Below, in pieces: positions 51,642 through 60,851 of a stretch of DNA of 64,000 nucleotides (the first letter of the stretch is position 1; each line of letters starts with the position of its first letter). The translations under genes and the position numbers were made by a program. The notes below the pieces were generated by a model. The model was not told the DNA's origin and searched no databases. It saw only the letters and a list, made by a program, of their open reading frames with translations. The stretch covers positions 1,612,001-1,676,000 of the forward strand of contig BLAA01000001.1 in the NCBI GenBank assembly GCA_017312345.1, given 5' to 3'. The stretch comes from Candidatus Denitrolinea symbiosum (GTDB lineage: Bacteria; Chloroflexota; Anaerolineae; Anaerolineales; Villigracilaceae).

Positions 51642-53627
51642 TCACAGCATTCTTTCGGCCACGATCTCGGCCACATCCTTCACGGGGAGCGCGTCCCCGT
51701 CCGCTTTCGACGCGTCGTTCAACATCGTCAGGCAGAACGGACAGCCGACCGCGAGGACATCCGCGCCCGTCTTCCGGGCTTCCGCGAACCTCGCCTCGTT
51801 CACCCGTTCTGAACCGGCCTCCTCCTCCTTCCACATTTGCGCGCCGCCCGCGCCGCAGCAGAAGGACTTGGCTCCGTGCCGCGGCATCTCGATGGTCAGC
51901 AGGCCTGTCGCCTCGAGCGTCTTGCGCGGGTCGTCGAAGGTCTGGTTGTGCCGCCCCAGATAGCAGGGATCGTGGAACGTCACGGAATAGAGATCGTCGC
52001 TCACGTTCAAGCGTATTTTCCCGGAACCGACCAACTCGTTCAGCAACTGCGAGTGGTGGATCACCTCGTAATTTCCGCCGAAGGCGGGATACTCATTTTT
52101 GATGGTGTGCAGGCAGTGCGGGCAGGTGGCGACGATGCGTTTGGGTTTGATCTCATTCAGGATTTCCACGTTTGCCGAAGCCAGCCCGAAGAAGATGTCC
52201 TCGCGTCCGGCGCGGCGGGCGGAATCGCCTGTGCAGGATTCGTGTTTGCCCAGCACGGCAAAGTTGACTCCCGCCGCGTTCAGGATCTTGGCGAAGGCCT
52301 GGGCGGTCTTCTGCGCGCGGACGTCGGTGGCGGGCGCGCATCCCACCCACCACAAAATGTCGGGTTCGGGATTCTGTTCGACGGTCGGCACGTTCAGTCC
52401 CCGCGCCCAGTTCATGCGGTCGGCCTGGCTGACGTTCCACGGGTTCATGTTGCGCTCCATGCCCTTGAACGCGGTCTCCAACTGTTTTGGGAAGGCGCTT
52501 TCCATCATCGAGAGGTTGCGGCGGATGTCGAGGATGTCGCGCATCGGCTCGTTGCCGACGGGGCAGATGTCCACGCACGCGCCGCACGAAGTACAGGCCC
52601 AGACCGCCTCGTCGGAGATGAGCGTTTTGAGTTCCACGTCCGTCGCGCCGCCGCCGTTCAGGTGGTAGCGTTTGTTGATCTCCAGAGCGGCGGGGGAGAG
52701 CAGTTTGCCCGTGTTGTACGCGGGGCAGACCTCCTGGCAGCGGAAGCACATGATGCAGGCGTAGCTGTCCATGATCTGCTCCCAGCCGAGGTCCTTCATC
52801 TTCGCCGCGCCGAACTGCTCGATGCTTTGGTCGTCGAGGTTGACGTAACTCAACTGTCCGATGGATTTCCGCTCAGGCTTGAGCGCGAAATTGATCGGCG
52901 CGAAGAACAGGTGGATGTGTTTGCTGTAGGGGAAGTAGGGCAGGAACGCGACCACCGCGCCGATGGACAGCCAGAACGCGATGTGTTCTCCCGCGACCAG
53001 CGCGCTCGGATTTGCTCCCGACCACCAGCCTGCCACCATCGAGATGGTCGGCTGCCAGGCGTCGGCCTGTCCCTGCAGCGCGAGGTGGAAGGATTCTCCC
53101 AGCAGGCGCATGGAGTTGTGCAGGAAGATGAATCCCGCCACGATGGCCGAGTCGCGCAGGATGCCGAAGCGCGCCTTCGGGTGCAGGAGAGTCGTCTCGC
53201 GCGTAGACAAGGCCGCGGGTCGGAAGATGAAGCGGCGGAGGATCATGTAGAGGATGCCGATGATGATCGCCACGTTGAAGATGTCTGCCAGCAGACGGTA
53301 GTAGTCCCCGAACAAACCGAGATGATCGAGGAGTCTCCAATCGGTGTAGGCGTAGATCAGGTCGGCGAGATTGATGAGCAGGAAGAAGAGGAAGCCCCAG
53401 CCGATGAGTCCGTGCATGAGGCTGGTCAGGAAGCGGGCGCGGAAGACGGGCTGGAACGATCCCACTTTGGCGGTGAGTTCGACGATCCGCTTCCAGATCA
53501 GCGACCAGGCGATCTTGCCCTGTCCGCTGCCGATGTTTTTAACGATGCGTTCCACGCCGCGATAAGTAAAGTAAAGCGAAACGAGGACCGCGATGATGAA
53601 GAGAACTTTCTCGGCGAGAGTAAGCAT
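51642..53627 (-). CDS. Membrane-bound Fe-S oxidoreductase (HdrD/GlpC-like)
   Basis: A 661-residue protein. The N-terminal 250 residues hold about six membrane segments like a nitrate-reductase gamma/HdrE-type quinone- and heme-interacting domain. Two ferredoxin clusters follow, CIMCFRCQEVCP (291-302) and CTSCGACVDICP (345-356), then two CCG-type cysteine domains; the second has the canonical FCCGAGG, whereas the first has SCTGD in place of CCG. Such proteins link soluble electron donors, often ETF, to the menaquinone pool. The start at 53627 follows GGAGG; a much longer in-frame extension was rejected. It heads a two-gene unit with the NBR1-type lipoprotein. Confidence 0.9.
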   Translation of the reverse strand: MLTLAEKVLFIIAVLVSLYFTYRGVERIVKNIGSGQGKIAWSLIWKRIVELTAKVGSFQPVFRARFLTSLMHGLIGWGFLFFLLINLADLIYAYTDWRLLDHLGLFGDYYRLLADIFNVAIIIGILYMILRRFIFRPAALSTRETTLLHPKARFGILRDSAIVAGFIFLHNSMRLLGESFHLALQGQADAWQPTISMVAGWWSGANPSALVAGEHIAFWLSIGAVVAFLPYFPYSKHIHLFFAPINFALKPERKSIGQLSYVNLDDQSIEQFGAAKMKDLGWEQIMDSYACIMCFRCQEVCPAYNTGKLLSPAALEINKRYHLNGGGATDVELKTLISDEAVWACTSCGACVDICPVGNEPMRDILDIRRNLSMMESAFPKQLETAFKGMERNMNPWNVSQADRMNWARGLNVPTVEQNPEPDILWWVGCAPATDVRAQKTAQAFAKILNAAGVNFAVLGKHESCTGDSARRAGREDIFFGLASANVEILNEIKPKRIVATCPHCLHTIKNEYPAFGGNYEVIHHSQLLNELVGSGKIRLNVSDDLYSVTFHDPCYLGRHNQTFDDPRKTLEATGLLTIEMPRHGAKSFCCGAGGAQMWKEEEAGSERVNEARFAEARKTGADVLAVGCPFCLTMLNDASKADGDALPVKDVAEIVAERML

Positions 53628-53674
53628 GGTTCCTCCAAATATTCGATGCTGGGATGCAAACCTGACGCCATCAC

Positions 53675-53703
53675 AGTTTAGCACGATTTGCCGATTGTAG
53701 CAA
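53675..53703 (-). promoter_or_regulatory. Promoter of the Fe-S oxidoreductase gene
   Basis: On the minus strand TTGCTA, a 17-base spacer and TAAACT, predicting a leader of about 40 bases that contains the GGAGG site. Confidence 0.55.
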
Positions 53704-53710
53704 AATTCAC

Positions 53711-53742
53711 CAAATAAAAATTGCCCGCGAATTTTCGCGGGC
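53711..53742 (-). terminator. Terminator of the lytic transglycosylase-like gene
   Basis: GCCCGCGAA pairs with TTCGCGGGC and is followed on the minus strand by AATTTTTATTT, 35 bases past the stop codon. Confidence 0.85.
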
Positions 53743-53776
53743 GGCTGCGGCGCAAATTGCGCTTCTACTTGCGGGG

Positions 53777-55411
53777 CTATTGGCTGATGTCGTTCACGTA
53801 TCTGATCGCGGAGCGGCAGGCCGGCGCGAGGTATTGCGAGACGTTTTCCCACGTCAGGGCTACCTTTTTATCCACTGTCTGTTGCAGCGCGTCCGCAAGA
53901 CAGCCGCCCCCGGCGTTATAGTTGACAAGGGTGAATTTCCACATGTCTTCGAAGGTGATATCCAGTTGGTCGGGCATCTTTCTGCCCGAGTAATTCCAGA
54001 TCACCTGCGAGGCCTGCTGGCAGTTTGCCATCAGCGTATGGGCAAAGACCGTCACGCTGTAATTGGCGCGGTCGAGGTCGATCCCCAGTGGACAGTCCGC
54101 GCAGGTGGCGTCCACGCTGTTGACCAGCGCCTGTTGCAACAATTCCTGGACTTCCGGCTCGAGGCTCATGTAGTCTTCTTCGCAGGTCTGCTGGGAAAGG
54201 ACGAGCGGGCAGAAGGACTGATAGAAAGACGGGTTCCATAGCAGGGCGGTGTCGGCGCCGTTTTGGGTGAGTTGTCCCAGCCCGGTATCGCCGTCCGGCA
54301 GGACCATGCCCGGCCAGAACTGGCTTTCGCGGGCGAACAAGTTCTTGAGCATCTGGGCGGGGACGCCGGTCTGCCGCGCCACTTGCAGGATGAGATCGTC
54401 GAAGCGGTTCTGCCACGCGGTGACGGCTCCCTGCGCGGCGTCCAGCCCGCACGCGCTGGCGCTTCGCCGGTCTGGAAGCAGGCCGCGGTCGTCGCAGGCG
54501 CTCACGTCTGCCAGGCCGCGGCGGATGAGGTTGGCGGCCAGGTAGTTGTAGGGGACGCTGCTCGCCAGTCCGCTGGCGTCGCTGGGCGTGGACAGCCATT
54601 GCGGCGTCCCGCCGATGGGCGGGAAGACCTGCCACGTGTCGGCGCAGCTCGCGCTCGGCACGCCGGTCCACTGGCTGGAGCGCACGTCCACGAACCAGGC
54701 CGGGGCGTCGGGATTGCCGAGGCTGGCTTCGGTCACGCGCGTCTGCGCGGTGAATTTTTTGCTGCTGTCGCCGTAGGTCGAGTTGGCCCAGAATTCCAGC
54801 AGCACGCCTTTGGGCGGGGTGGGCTGCAAGTCGAGTTCGCAGGTATCGCCCGGGCAGGAGAAACTCTGTCCGTTGAGACGCCCTTCGATGCTGGAAACCT
54901 CATATCCGGGCAGCGGTTCCTGCGCGGTCAATTTCAGTTTGGGGATGTATTCGCAGATGCTGGTCGAAAGCGAGGTGACGGGCGAGCAGCCGCTCACGTC
55001 CAGCCAGACGACGGGGGGCGGCAATTCCACCGCGACGTCTTTTTGCTTGCTCTCGGCGGAGACGAGATAGATGTAGTAGCCTTTGCAGTTATTGGGGCGG
55101 TCGTAGTTCATGCAGGGAGGCTGCGCCACCCATTCGTTGGTGAGCGCGTCGCCGCAGTCAATGTATACGTCTTTGAGGTCTGGTTTGCCCTCATAATCCA
55201 CCACGATCTTGCAGACGATATCGTTCTTCCGGTAGGCGACCATGAACCAGGTGTAGGATGTGTATTTGACGACCACCGACTTGAAGCGGTCCGGGCCGGG
55301 AGGCGGCGCGGACGCGGCGGAGCCGGTCGAAGTCACGGAGAGATACGCCGCGCCCGCGACCAGGAGGCTGGTCAGCCAAAGGAGGAGAGTCCGCCGGGGA
55401 TGGGTCTGCAT
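53777..55411 (-). CDS. Secreted lytic transglycosylase-like protein
   Basis: A 544-residue exported protein with a signal peptide (about 1-33, ending GSAASA). The N-terminal half (about 40-320) is beta-rich with many Cys (for example CEYIP, CPGDTCELD) that could form disulfides. The C-terminal half resembles a lysozyme-like SLT domain: MLKNLFARESQFWPG with the expected catalytic Glu, then TGLGQLTQNGADTALLW. This would cleave peptidoglycan glycan strands. The large N-terminal region was not recognised. A hairpin 18 bases upstream of the start ends the ccm operon and carries a TATAAT in its loop. Confidence 0.75.
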   Translation of the reverse strand: MQTHPRRTLLLWLTSLLVAGAAYLSVTSTGSAASAPPPGPDRFKSVVVKYTSYTWFMVAYRKNDIVCKIVVDYEGKPDLKDVYIDCGDALTNEWVAQPPCMNYDRPNNCKGYYIYLVSAESKQKDVAVELPPPVVWLDVSGCSPVTSLSTSICEYIPKLKLTAQEPLPGYEVSSIEGRLNGQSFSCPGDTCELDLQPTPPKGVLLEFWANSTYGDSSKKFTAQTRVTEASLGNPDAPAWFVDVRSSQWTGVPSASCADTWQVFPPIGGTPQWLSTPSDASGLASSVPYNYLAANLIRRGLADVSACDDRGLLPDRRSASACGLDAAQGAVTAWQNRFDDLILQVARQTGVPAQMLKNLFARESQFWPGMVLPDGDTGLGQLTQNGADTALLWNPSFYQSFCPLVLSQQTCEEDYMSLEPEVQELLQQALVNSVDATCADCPLGIDLDRANYSVTVFAHTLMANCQQASQVIWNYSGRKMPDQLDITFEDMWKFTLVNYNAGGGCLADALQQTVDKKVALTWENVSQYLAPACRSAIRYVNDISQ

Positions 55412-55421
55412 CCGTCTGCCT

Positions 55422-55453
55422 GAAAAAGGAGTCCGCTTTCATTATAGCGGACT
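55422..55453 (-). terminator. ccm operon terminator with -10 box in its loop
   Basis: AGTCCGC (55453-55447) pairs with GCGGACT (55436-55430), followed by CCTTTTT on the minus strand. The loop holds TATAAT, positioned to act as -10 box for the transglycosylase-like gene. Confidence 0.6.
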
Positions 55454-55470
55454 CTGGGCGGTTTTGCGGG

Positions 55471-55623
55471 CTAATTTTTGGCGTCCAGCTCTTCGAGGGT
55501 TTCGAGGTCGCGTTGGAGGCTGCGGTTGCGGAGGTAGAGGCTGACGAGATAGATGGCGCTGACGATGAAGAAGACGGCGTATCCGCCGATCATGTAGGCG
55601 CTGGTGTCGGGAGTGGGTTCCAT
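55471..55623 (-). CDS. ccmD: CcmD-like small membrane protein
   Basis: A 50-residue protein with one membrane segment (about 11-30) and a charged C-terminal helix (RNRSLQRDLETLEELD). Size, topology and position directly after ccmC, separated by two bases, match CcmD, which helps release heme-loaded CcmE from the CcmABC complex. Sequence conservation in CcmD is low, so the call rests mainly on context. Confidence 0.75.
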   Translation of the reverse strand: MEPTPDTSAYMIGGYAVFFIVSAIYLVSLYLRNRSLQRDLETLEELDAKN

Positions 55624-55625
55624 GG

Positions 55626-56318
55626 TTACATTACCTTGAGCTTGAGTTGCTCGACCTTGTTTTCCAACTGGCCGAGGCGGATGCGGTTCCAGAACAGGTC
55701 TATGAAGATGACGGTGAAGGCGAAGAGGGCGAAGAAAAAGGCGACGCGCATATCGGGCGACATGCTCATTTTTTCCTGATTGGCGTTGGCCGAGCCGATG
55801 ATCACCGGGTGGATGGAGCGGAAGAGGCGGATCGCCATGAAGGTGATGGGCGCGCTCAGGCCGCCGAGCAGGGCGTAGACCGCGCCGAAGCGGGCGCGGC
55901 GCTCGGGGTCTTCGATCCCGGCGCGGAGCATGAAGTAGGCCACGTAGATCAGTTCGGTGACGGCGGCGGTGGTGAGACGCGGGTCCCACGTCCACCAGGT
56001 GTTCCAGGCAGGACGCGCCCAGATGGCGCCGAGGACGATGGTGAGAAAGAAGAACACCACGCTGATTTCGACCGCGGCCACTTCCACGATGTCCCATTTC
56101 ATGTCTTTGGTGACGAGGTAGGCGATTCCCAGCCCGGCGGCGAAGACGAAGCCGAGCAGTCCCGTCCAGGCGGTGCCGATGTGGAAGTAGAACACGCGCT
56201 GGACCTCGCCCATCACCAGTTCCTTCGGCGCGTAGACGAGGGCCAGATAGGTGGAAATGGCGAGGACGATGACGGAGAGGTAATCAAGGATTTTTAGCAG
56301 GGCGGGCTTTGGGGTCAT
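55626..56318 (-). CDS. ccmC: Heme exporter/handling protein CcmC
   Basis: A 230-residue protein with six membrane segments and the tryptophan-rich WWD heme-handling motif (WNTWWTWDPRLT, about 107-118). Flanking His (YFHIGTAW and RSIHPVI) are the usual axial ligands. CcmC loads heme onto CcmE at the outer face of the membrane. It lies between ccmB and ccmD in the operon. Confidence 0.96.
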   Translation of the reverse strand: MTPKPALLKILDYLSVIVLAISTYLALVYAPKELVMGEVQRVFYFHIGTAWTGLLGFVFAAGLGIAYLVTKDMKWDIVEVAAVEISVVFFFLTIVLGAIWARPAWNTWWTWDPRLTTAAVTELIYVAYFMLRAGIEDPERRARFGAVYALLGGLSAPITFMAIRLFRSIHPVIIGSANANQEKMSMSPDMRVAFFFALFAFTVIFIDLFWNRIRLGQLENKVEQLKLKVM

Positions 56319-56364
56319 GCGAACTCCTTTGTTGGCGTTTTTCGAGCGGATGAGAACTGATTGA

Positions 56365-57042
56365 CTATTCTTCGACCACGGCGTCGAACACCATGAAGGC
56401 GACGGCGGTGAAGATGACGTCGTAGACGATGAGCAGGTTGAGCGCAGGCCAGATCTCGGCCATGTCGGCGCCGTTCAGGAATCCCGTGCTGGCTTTGACC
56501 GCCGAGAGCAGGACGGGGATGGCGACCGGGAAGAGCAGGATGGGGAGGAGCACGTCGCGCGTCCGCGTCTGCACCGACATGCTGGCGAGCAGCGTCCCGA
56601 TGGCGGTGTAGCCGACCGAGCCGAGCAGGATGACGAGCAAGAGGCCGGGATTGAATAAGTTGACGCCGTAAAGCATGGCGTAGATGGGAAGTACGAAGGC
56701 TTCGACCACGAACATGAAGGCCAGGTTGCTGATGACTTTGCCGAAGTAGATGGCGGAGCGGTCCACCGGCGCGAGCAGGAGACCGTCGAGGCAGCCGCGG
56801 TCTTTTTCGGAGGCCATCGAGCGGTTCAGGCCGAGCGTCCCCGCGAAGGCGAAGGTGGTCCACAGCACGCCCGAGGTCACTTCCCGGCGCGTGGTCGGCT
56901 CCAGTTCGAGGGCGAAGTTGAAGATGAGGATGACCAGCAGGGAAAAGACCAGCATGGCCGAGAGCAGTTCGCGCGAGCGGAACTCGGCGGTCAGGTCTTT
57001 GCGGACGACGGCAAAGGTGGCGTGGAGGAAGGAGGGGTTCAT
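56365..57042 (-). CDS. ccmB: Heme exporter membrane subunit CcmB
   Basis: A 225-residue protein with six membrane segments and the family start VRKDLTAEFRSRELLSAMLV and LNRSMASEKDRGCLDGLLL segment. It forms the ABC-type CcmA2B complex. The ATG sits at the very end of an ATCAGTGATCAGT repeat and has no Shine-Dalgarno; this repeat separates it from ccmA by 46 bases. Confidence 0.95.
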   Translation of the reverse strand: MNPSFLHATFAVVRKDLTAEFRSRELLSAMLVFSLLVILIFNFALELEPTTRREVTSGVLWTTFAFAGTLGLNRSMASEKDRGCLDGLLLAPVDRSAIYFGKVISNLAFMFVVEAFVLPIYAMLYGVNLFNPGLLLVILLGSVGYTAIGTLLASMSVQTRTRDVLLPILLFPVAIPVLLSAVKASTGFLNGADMAEIWPALNLLIVYDVIFTAVAFMVFDAVVEE

Positions 57043-57085
57043 CAGTGAGCAGTGATCAGTAATCAGTGATCAGTGAGCAGTGAGC
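57041..57085. repeat. Intergenic ATCAGT repeat between ccmA and ccmB
   Basis: Near-tandem ATCAGTGAGCAGTGATCAGT units fill the ccmA-ccmB gap and reach into the ccmB start codon. They match words at 31.9 and 45.8 kb. Confidence 0.7.
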
Positions 57086-57088
57086 GGT

Positions 57089-57787
<699 letters not shown>

Positions 57788-57809
57788 CGCCAGTCCATGC
57801 CGCGCGGCG

Positions 57810-59645
57810 TCAATGCTTCAGCCGCTCCTTTAATTCATCGCGCCTCTCGCGGTAGGCGTCTTCTTTGATCTTCCCGGCGCGGCGCAGGTCGTCGAGGGCG
57901 ATGATGGCGTCGAGGATCTCCTCTTCGTTCTCGAATCCGTTGTCGTCCTCGTCCGGTTCTTCGTCAACGGCGCCGCGGTTGCGCAGGTACATCCACGCGC
58001 CGCCGACGATCAACGCCAGGCCGAGTCCGCCGAGGCCGACCAGCAGGTTTTGGGAAGAGTTGGGCGCCGCGGCCGAGCCGGGCTTTTTTGGCGTTCCGCT
58101 GATTGTCATCGTCAGGCTGCCGCCGGCTTTCACGCCGCCGCCCGAGTATTGACGGTAATCCTCGCCCTGGAAATTCTGCGTCGGGCCTTCGGTCAACTGG
58201 TCGCTTGTCAGTTTGACGCCCTCGGGGACCAGCGCCAGCACGGACGCGGCCTCCTGCGCGAACGGCTGGACCACCGTCGCCTTCTTCGCGTACGGCAGGG
58301 TGTAATACATGACGATGCCGAACGGTTTATCGCCGGGCGGGAGGGCGAAGCCGCCTTCCGCGGCCAGGATCGGAGCGCTTTCCTGCGTCAGTTCGTAGCC
58401 GATGTCCTGCGCGTTGGCGGGGGCTTTCAGGAAAGGCACGTCGGTGGTTGACGGGACCAGGATGGCCTTGTCGCTTTTGTTCGTGAACGTGTAAACGCCG
58501 ATGACCTGCATACTGACATCGGAGATGTTGAAGAAGAAATGCGTCTGGTCGAACGTCAGCGTCGAATAATCGCTGGCAACGTTATATACGCGGAGCGCGG
58601 GGATGACCGCCTCGCTGGCCGCGGCCGGCACGACCGCCATCTCGGAGTTATAAGTGATGCCTGCGTGCTTCACGTCGGTCACGTAGATGCGGCCTTCGGG
58701 CATGTCGAGTCCCTCGAAGACATAGTTGCCCTGCGCGTCGGTGACGGCGGTCAATGTGACGGTCTCCGTCGGCGCGCTGGACGCGGCGGCGTGATCGTAG
58801 CCGTGCAGGGTGACTTCCAACTCGCCGACGTTCGCGCCGGTGATCGAGCCGGTGACTTTTCCCGCGCTGGCCTCGGGCGTTGACGTTGGGCCGGTCTCGG
58901 TTGCGAGGGGCGTTGTCTCGACGCCGGGAGTCCCGCTCTCAGTGGCGGCGGGAGTCGCTTCGGGGGCCGCGAGAGTCGCGGTCGGCGCGGCCGGCTCGGG
59001 CGTCGGGGAGGGGGCGGCGAAGGACAGGGTGCGGACGTACGCGGCCAGTTGGTCGAATCCGTCGGTCATCCTGCCGCCCAGCGCGGGGAATCCCGAAGTC
59101 CCGTCTTTGAGGGCCTGGGCGAGGGCCGCGTCGGAAAGCGAGGCCATCGCTTCCTGATTTTGGAACAGGCTCGCGGGGCAGTCGGCGCAGACGGCGTCGA
59201 AGAGTTCCCTGCCTTTTTGCAGGTCCGCTTCGGAGACGTGCAGGGTGAGGGCGTACGCCACCACGTCCCAGCGTTGTTGTTCGGTGAGGCTGGCGAAGGG
59301 CGGCATGAAGCGCTCGATGCTGCCGCGCGTGACGGTCGCGTACCAATCCTGGGGAGAGGCGTTCTGTCCAACCTGGGGCAGGGCGAATGCGGCCACGGGG
59401 AGGGGGAGTTGTTTGCCCTGCGCGCCGTCGCCCATGCCTTTGTCGCCATGACAGGGCGCGCATTTCTCGGCGTAGATGGCCTTGCCGCTTTCGATGTTCG
59501 GCGCGGCGGACGGCGCGAGCGAGAGCGTGGGCGCGGGCGTGGGCGGGATGTAGTTCGGCGGCGGGGTGACGTCTGCCGCGAGCGAGAGGTTGCAGGCGGC
59601 GAGGAACAGCGCCAGCGTCGGGATGAGGAGGTAGCGTAACTTCAT
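57810..59645 (-). CDS. Monoheme cytochrome c lipoprotein with a degenerate second heme site
   Basis: A 611-residue lipoprotein (lipobox LAAC, Cys18). A cytochrome c domain has heme site CAPCH (62-66) with a likely Met ligand in RFMPPF. A second cytochrome-like half has CADCP (153-157), in which the heme-ligand His is lost. A Thr/Pro-rich linker (about 215-265), a carboxypeptidase-regulatory-like beta domain (LTAVTDAQGNYVFEGLDMPEG), a long beta-rich region, one membrane segment (about 535-555) and an acidic, then charged, cytoplasmic tail follow. The position inside the ccm operon makes it a likely client of the maturation system. It may carry electrons at the outer face; partner unknown. Confidence 0.85.
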   Translation of the reverse strand: MKLRYLLIPTLALFLAACNLSLAADVTPPPNYIPPTPAPTLSLAPSAAPNIESGKAIYAEKCAPCHGDKGMGDGAQGKQLPLPVAAFALPQVGQNASPQDWYATVTRGSIERFMPPFASLTEQQRWDVVAYALTLHVSEADLQKGRELFDAVCADCPASLFQNQEAMASLSDAALAQALKDGTSGFPALGGRMTDGFDQLAAYVRTLSFAAPSPTPEPAAPTATLAAPEATPAATESGTPGVETTPLATETGPTSTPEASAGKVTGSITGANVGELEVTLHGYDHAAASSAPTETVTLTAVTDAQGNYVFEGLDMPEGRIYVTDVKHAGITYNSEMAVVPAAASEAVIPALRVYNVASDYSTLTFDQTHFFFNISDVSMQVIGVYTFTNKSDKAILVPSTTDVPFLKAPANAQDIGYELTQESAPILAAEGGFALPPGDKPFGIVMYYTLPYAKKATVVQPFAQEAASVLALVPEGVKLTSDQLTEGPTQNFQGEDYRQYSGGGVKAGGSLTMTISGTPKKPGSAAAPNSSQNLLVGLGGLGLALIVGGAWMYLRNRGAVDEEPDEDDNGFENEEEILDAIIALDDLRRAGKIKEDAYRERRDELKERLKH

Positions 59646-59688
59646 TTGATGATTCCGTAGCGCGGGTTTTGTTTTTGCGCGGCCCGCA

Positions 59689-60207
59689 TTATGCGATGGA
59701 TTTGCCGCAGTGCGGGCAGAAGCGGTCGGAGGCCAGCACGGGTTTGCCGCAGCGCGGGCAGAAGCCGCCCGATTTTTCTTTGCGGGCCTTGCGACGCGCG
59801 GCGATCAGCGCTTCGACGTCGTCGTCGCTGCGGGGCGCGGCGGGCGCGGACGAAAGGTCGGCGCGGCGCGCGGCCACGGCCGATTCGATGCGTTCCTCCG
59901 CGTCTTCGCCCGATCCGTTCGCGGAGGCGAGGGAGAGCGCGTCCAGGCGCTTCAACACTTCGGCGCCTTTTTTCAGGAGTTCGGCGCGCTGGGCGGGATA
60001 GGCCTCGGATGGAATTTTTTTCAAGGCAAAGTCGAAATCCAGGTCTTGCAGGGCGTTGACCACATGGTCACGCTCGGCCATCAGCGCCGAGAGCTCGTGA
60101 TCCTCCGCGGCTGAACGTCGTCCGCGCGGCTGGATGAAGGGCTGCGATACGTACAAGCCGACGATGAGCGCCACCGCCAGCGTCAGAAAGATTGCGCCAA
60201 TTTCCAT
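59689..60207 (-). CDS. Membrane zinc-ribbon protein in the ccm operon
   Basis: A 172-residue protein: one N-terminal membrane segment (about 3-22), a charged helical region with LMAERDHVVNALQDLDFDFA, and a C-terminal zinc ribbon (CPRCGKPVLASDRFCPHCGK). The N-terminal layout resembles that of CcmI-like proteins, but the TPR domain of CcmI is absent. It lies between the TlpA-like and cytochrome c genes. A role in apocytochrome handling is possible and unproven. Confidence 0.75.
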   Translation of the reverse strand: MEIGAIFLTLAVALIVGLYVSQPFIQPRGRRSAAEDHELSALMAERDHVVNALQDLDFDFALKKIPSEAYPAQRAELLKKGAEVLKRLDALSLASANGSGEDAEERIESAVAARRADLSSAPAAPRSDDDVEALIAARRKARKEKSGGFCPRCGKPVLASDRFCPHCGKSIA

Positions 60208-60215
60208 GAAATTCC

Positions 60216-60791
60216 CTATTCCGCGAGCAACTTGTCCACCTGCTGGCGGATCTCGTCCAGCGAGGCGAAGGGACCGATCTGCACGTAGCGCAGCACGCCG
60301 GTCTTGTCAATGAAGTAGGTTTCCGGCACGCCCTGCATACGGAACAGCTGCGATACGCGCGTAGCCATGTCGGGTCCGTTGGGGAAGGTGATGCCGTACT
60401 TTTGCAGGTAGATGCGGGCTTCGGGTTCCGTGTCCACGTAATCCGCGCCGATGAAGACCACCTGTCCGGTCGGCTCGTAATATTCCCAGGCGGCCTGGAG
60501 TTCGGCGGCTTCCTGCTCGCAGGGCTTGCACCACGAGGCCCAGAAATTCAACGCCACCACTTTGCCGCGGAAGTCGGACAGTTTGAACTCGGTCTTGCCG
60601 CGGTATTCGTATCCCTTGAACAGCGGGAGCGTGAAATCGGGGATGGCCTGCCCGGGCTGCACGGTTCCTTTTTGGCGCTTGGCGAGCGTCACGCCCACCA
60701 ACACCAGCAGGGCAACCAGTCCCACCCAGATGAGCATCTGCAACCACAGCGGCACGCCGCGGCGGGCGGATGTTTCCGTTGTCTCGGTCAT
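60216..60791 (-). CDS. TlpA/ResA/CcmG-like thiol-disulfide oxidoreductase
   Basis: A 191-residue membrane-anchored thioredoxin-fold protein: membrane segment about 17-36, then a domain with the active site WCKPC (87-91) and the cis-Pro loop GVPETYFID. Facing outside the membrane, it would reduce the CxxCH cysteines of apocytochromes before heme attachment. It sits eight bases upstream of the zinc-ribbon gene and about 60 after ccmH, as expected for the CcmG role. Confidence 0.93.
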   Translation of the reverse strand: MTETTETSARRGVPLWLQMLIWVGLVALLVLVGVTLAKRQKGTVQPGQAIPDFTLPLFKGYEYRGKTEFKLSDFRGKVVALNFWASWCKPCEQEAAELQAAWEYYEPTGQVVFIGADYVDTEPEARIYLQKYGITFPNGPDMATRVSQLFRMQGVPETYFIDKTGVLRYVQIGPFASLDEIRQQVDKLLAE

Positions 60792-60851
60792 AATGATTCT
60801 CCGGCCCTGCCCCGGTCCCTTTTTGGCGCGGGACGCGGGGTCGAGGGCGCC

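Noticed and set aside
53628..53852. Seventy-five-codon N-terminal extension of the Fe-S oxidoreductase
   Set aside because: It would cross the gene's own promoter and the neighbouring terminator; GGAGG and the membrane-segment start favour 53627.
56315..56863. Minus-strand frame overlapping ccmB in another phase
   Set aside because: Arg/His-rich shadow of ccmB, which has the expected membrane segments and family motifs.
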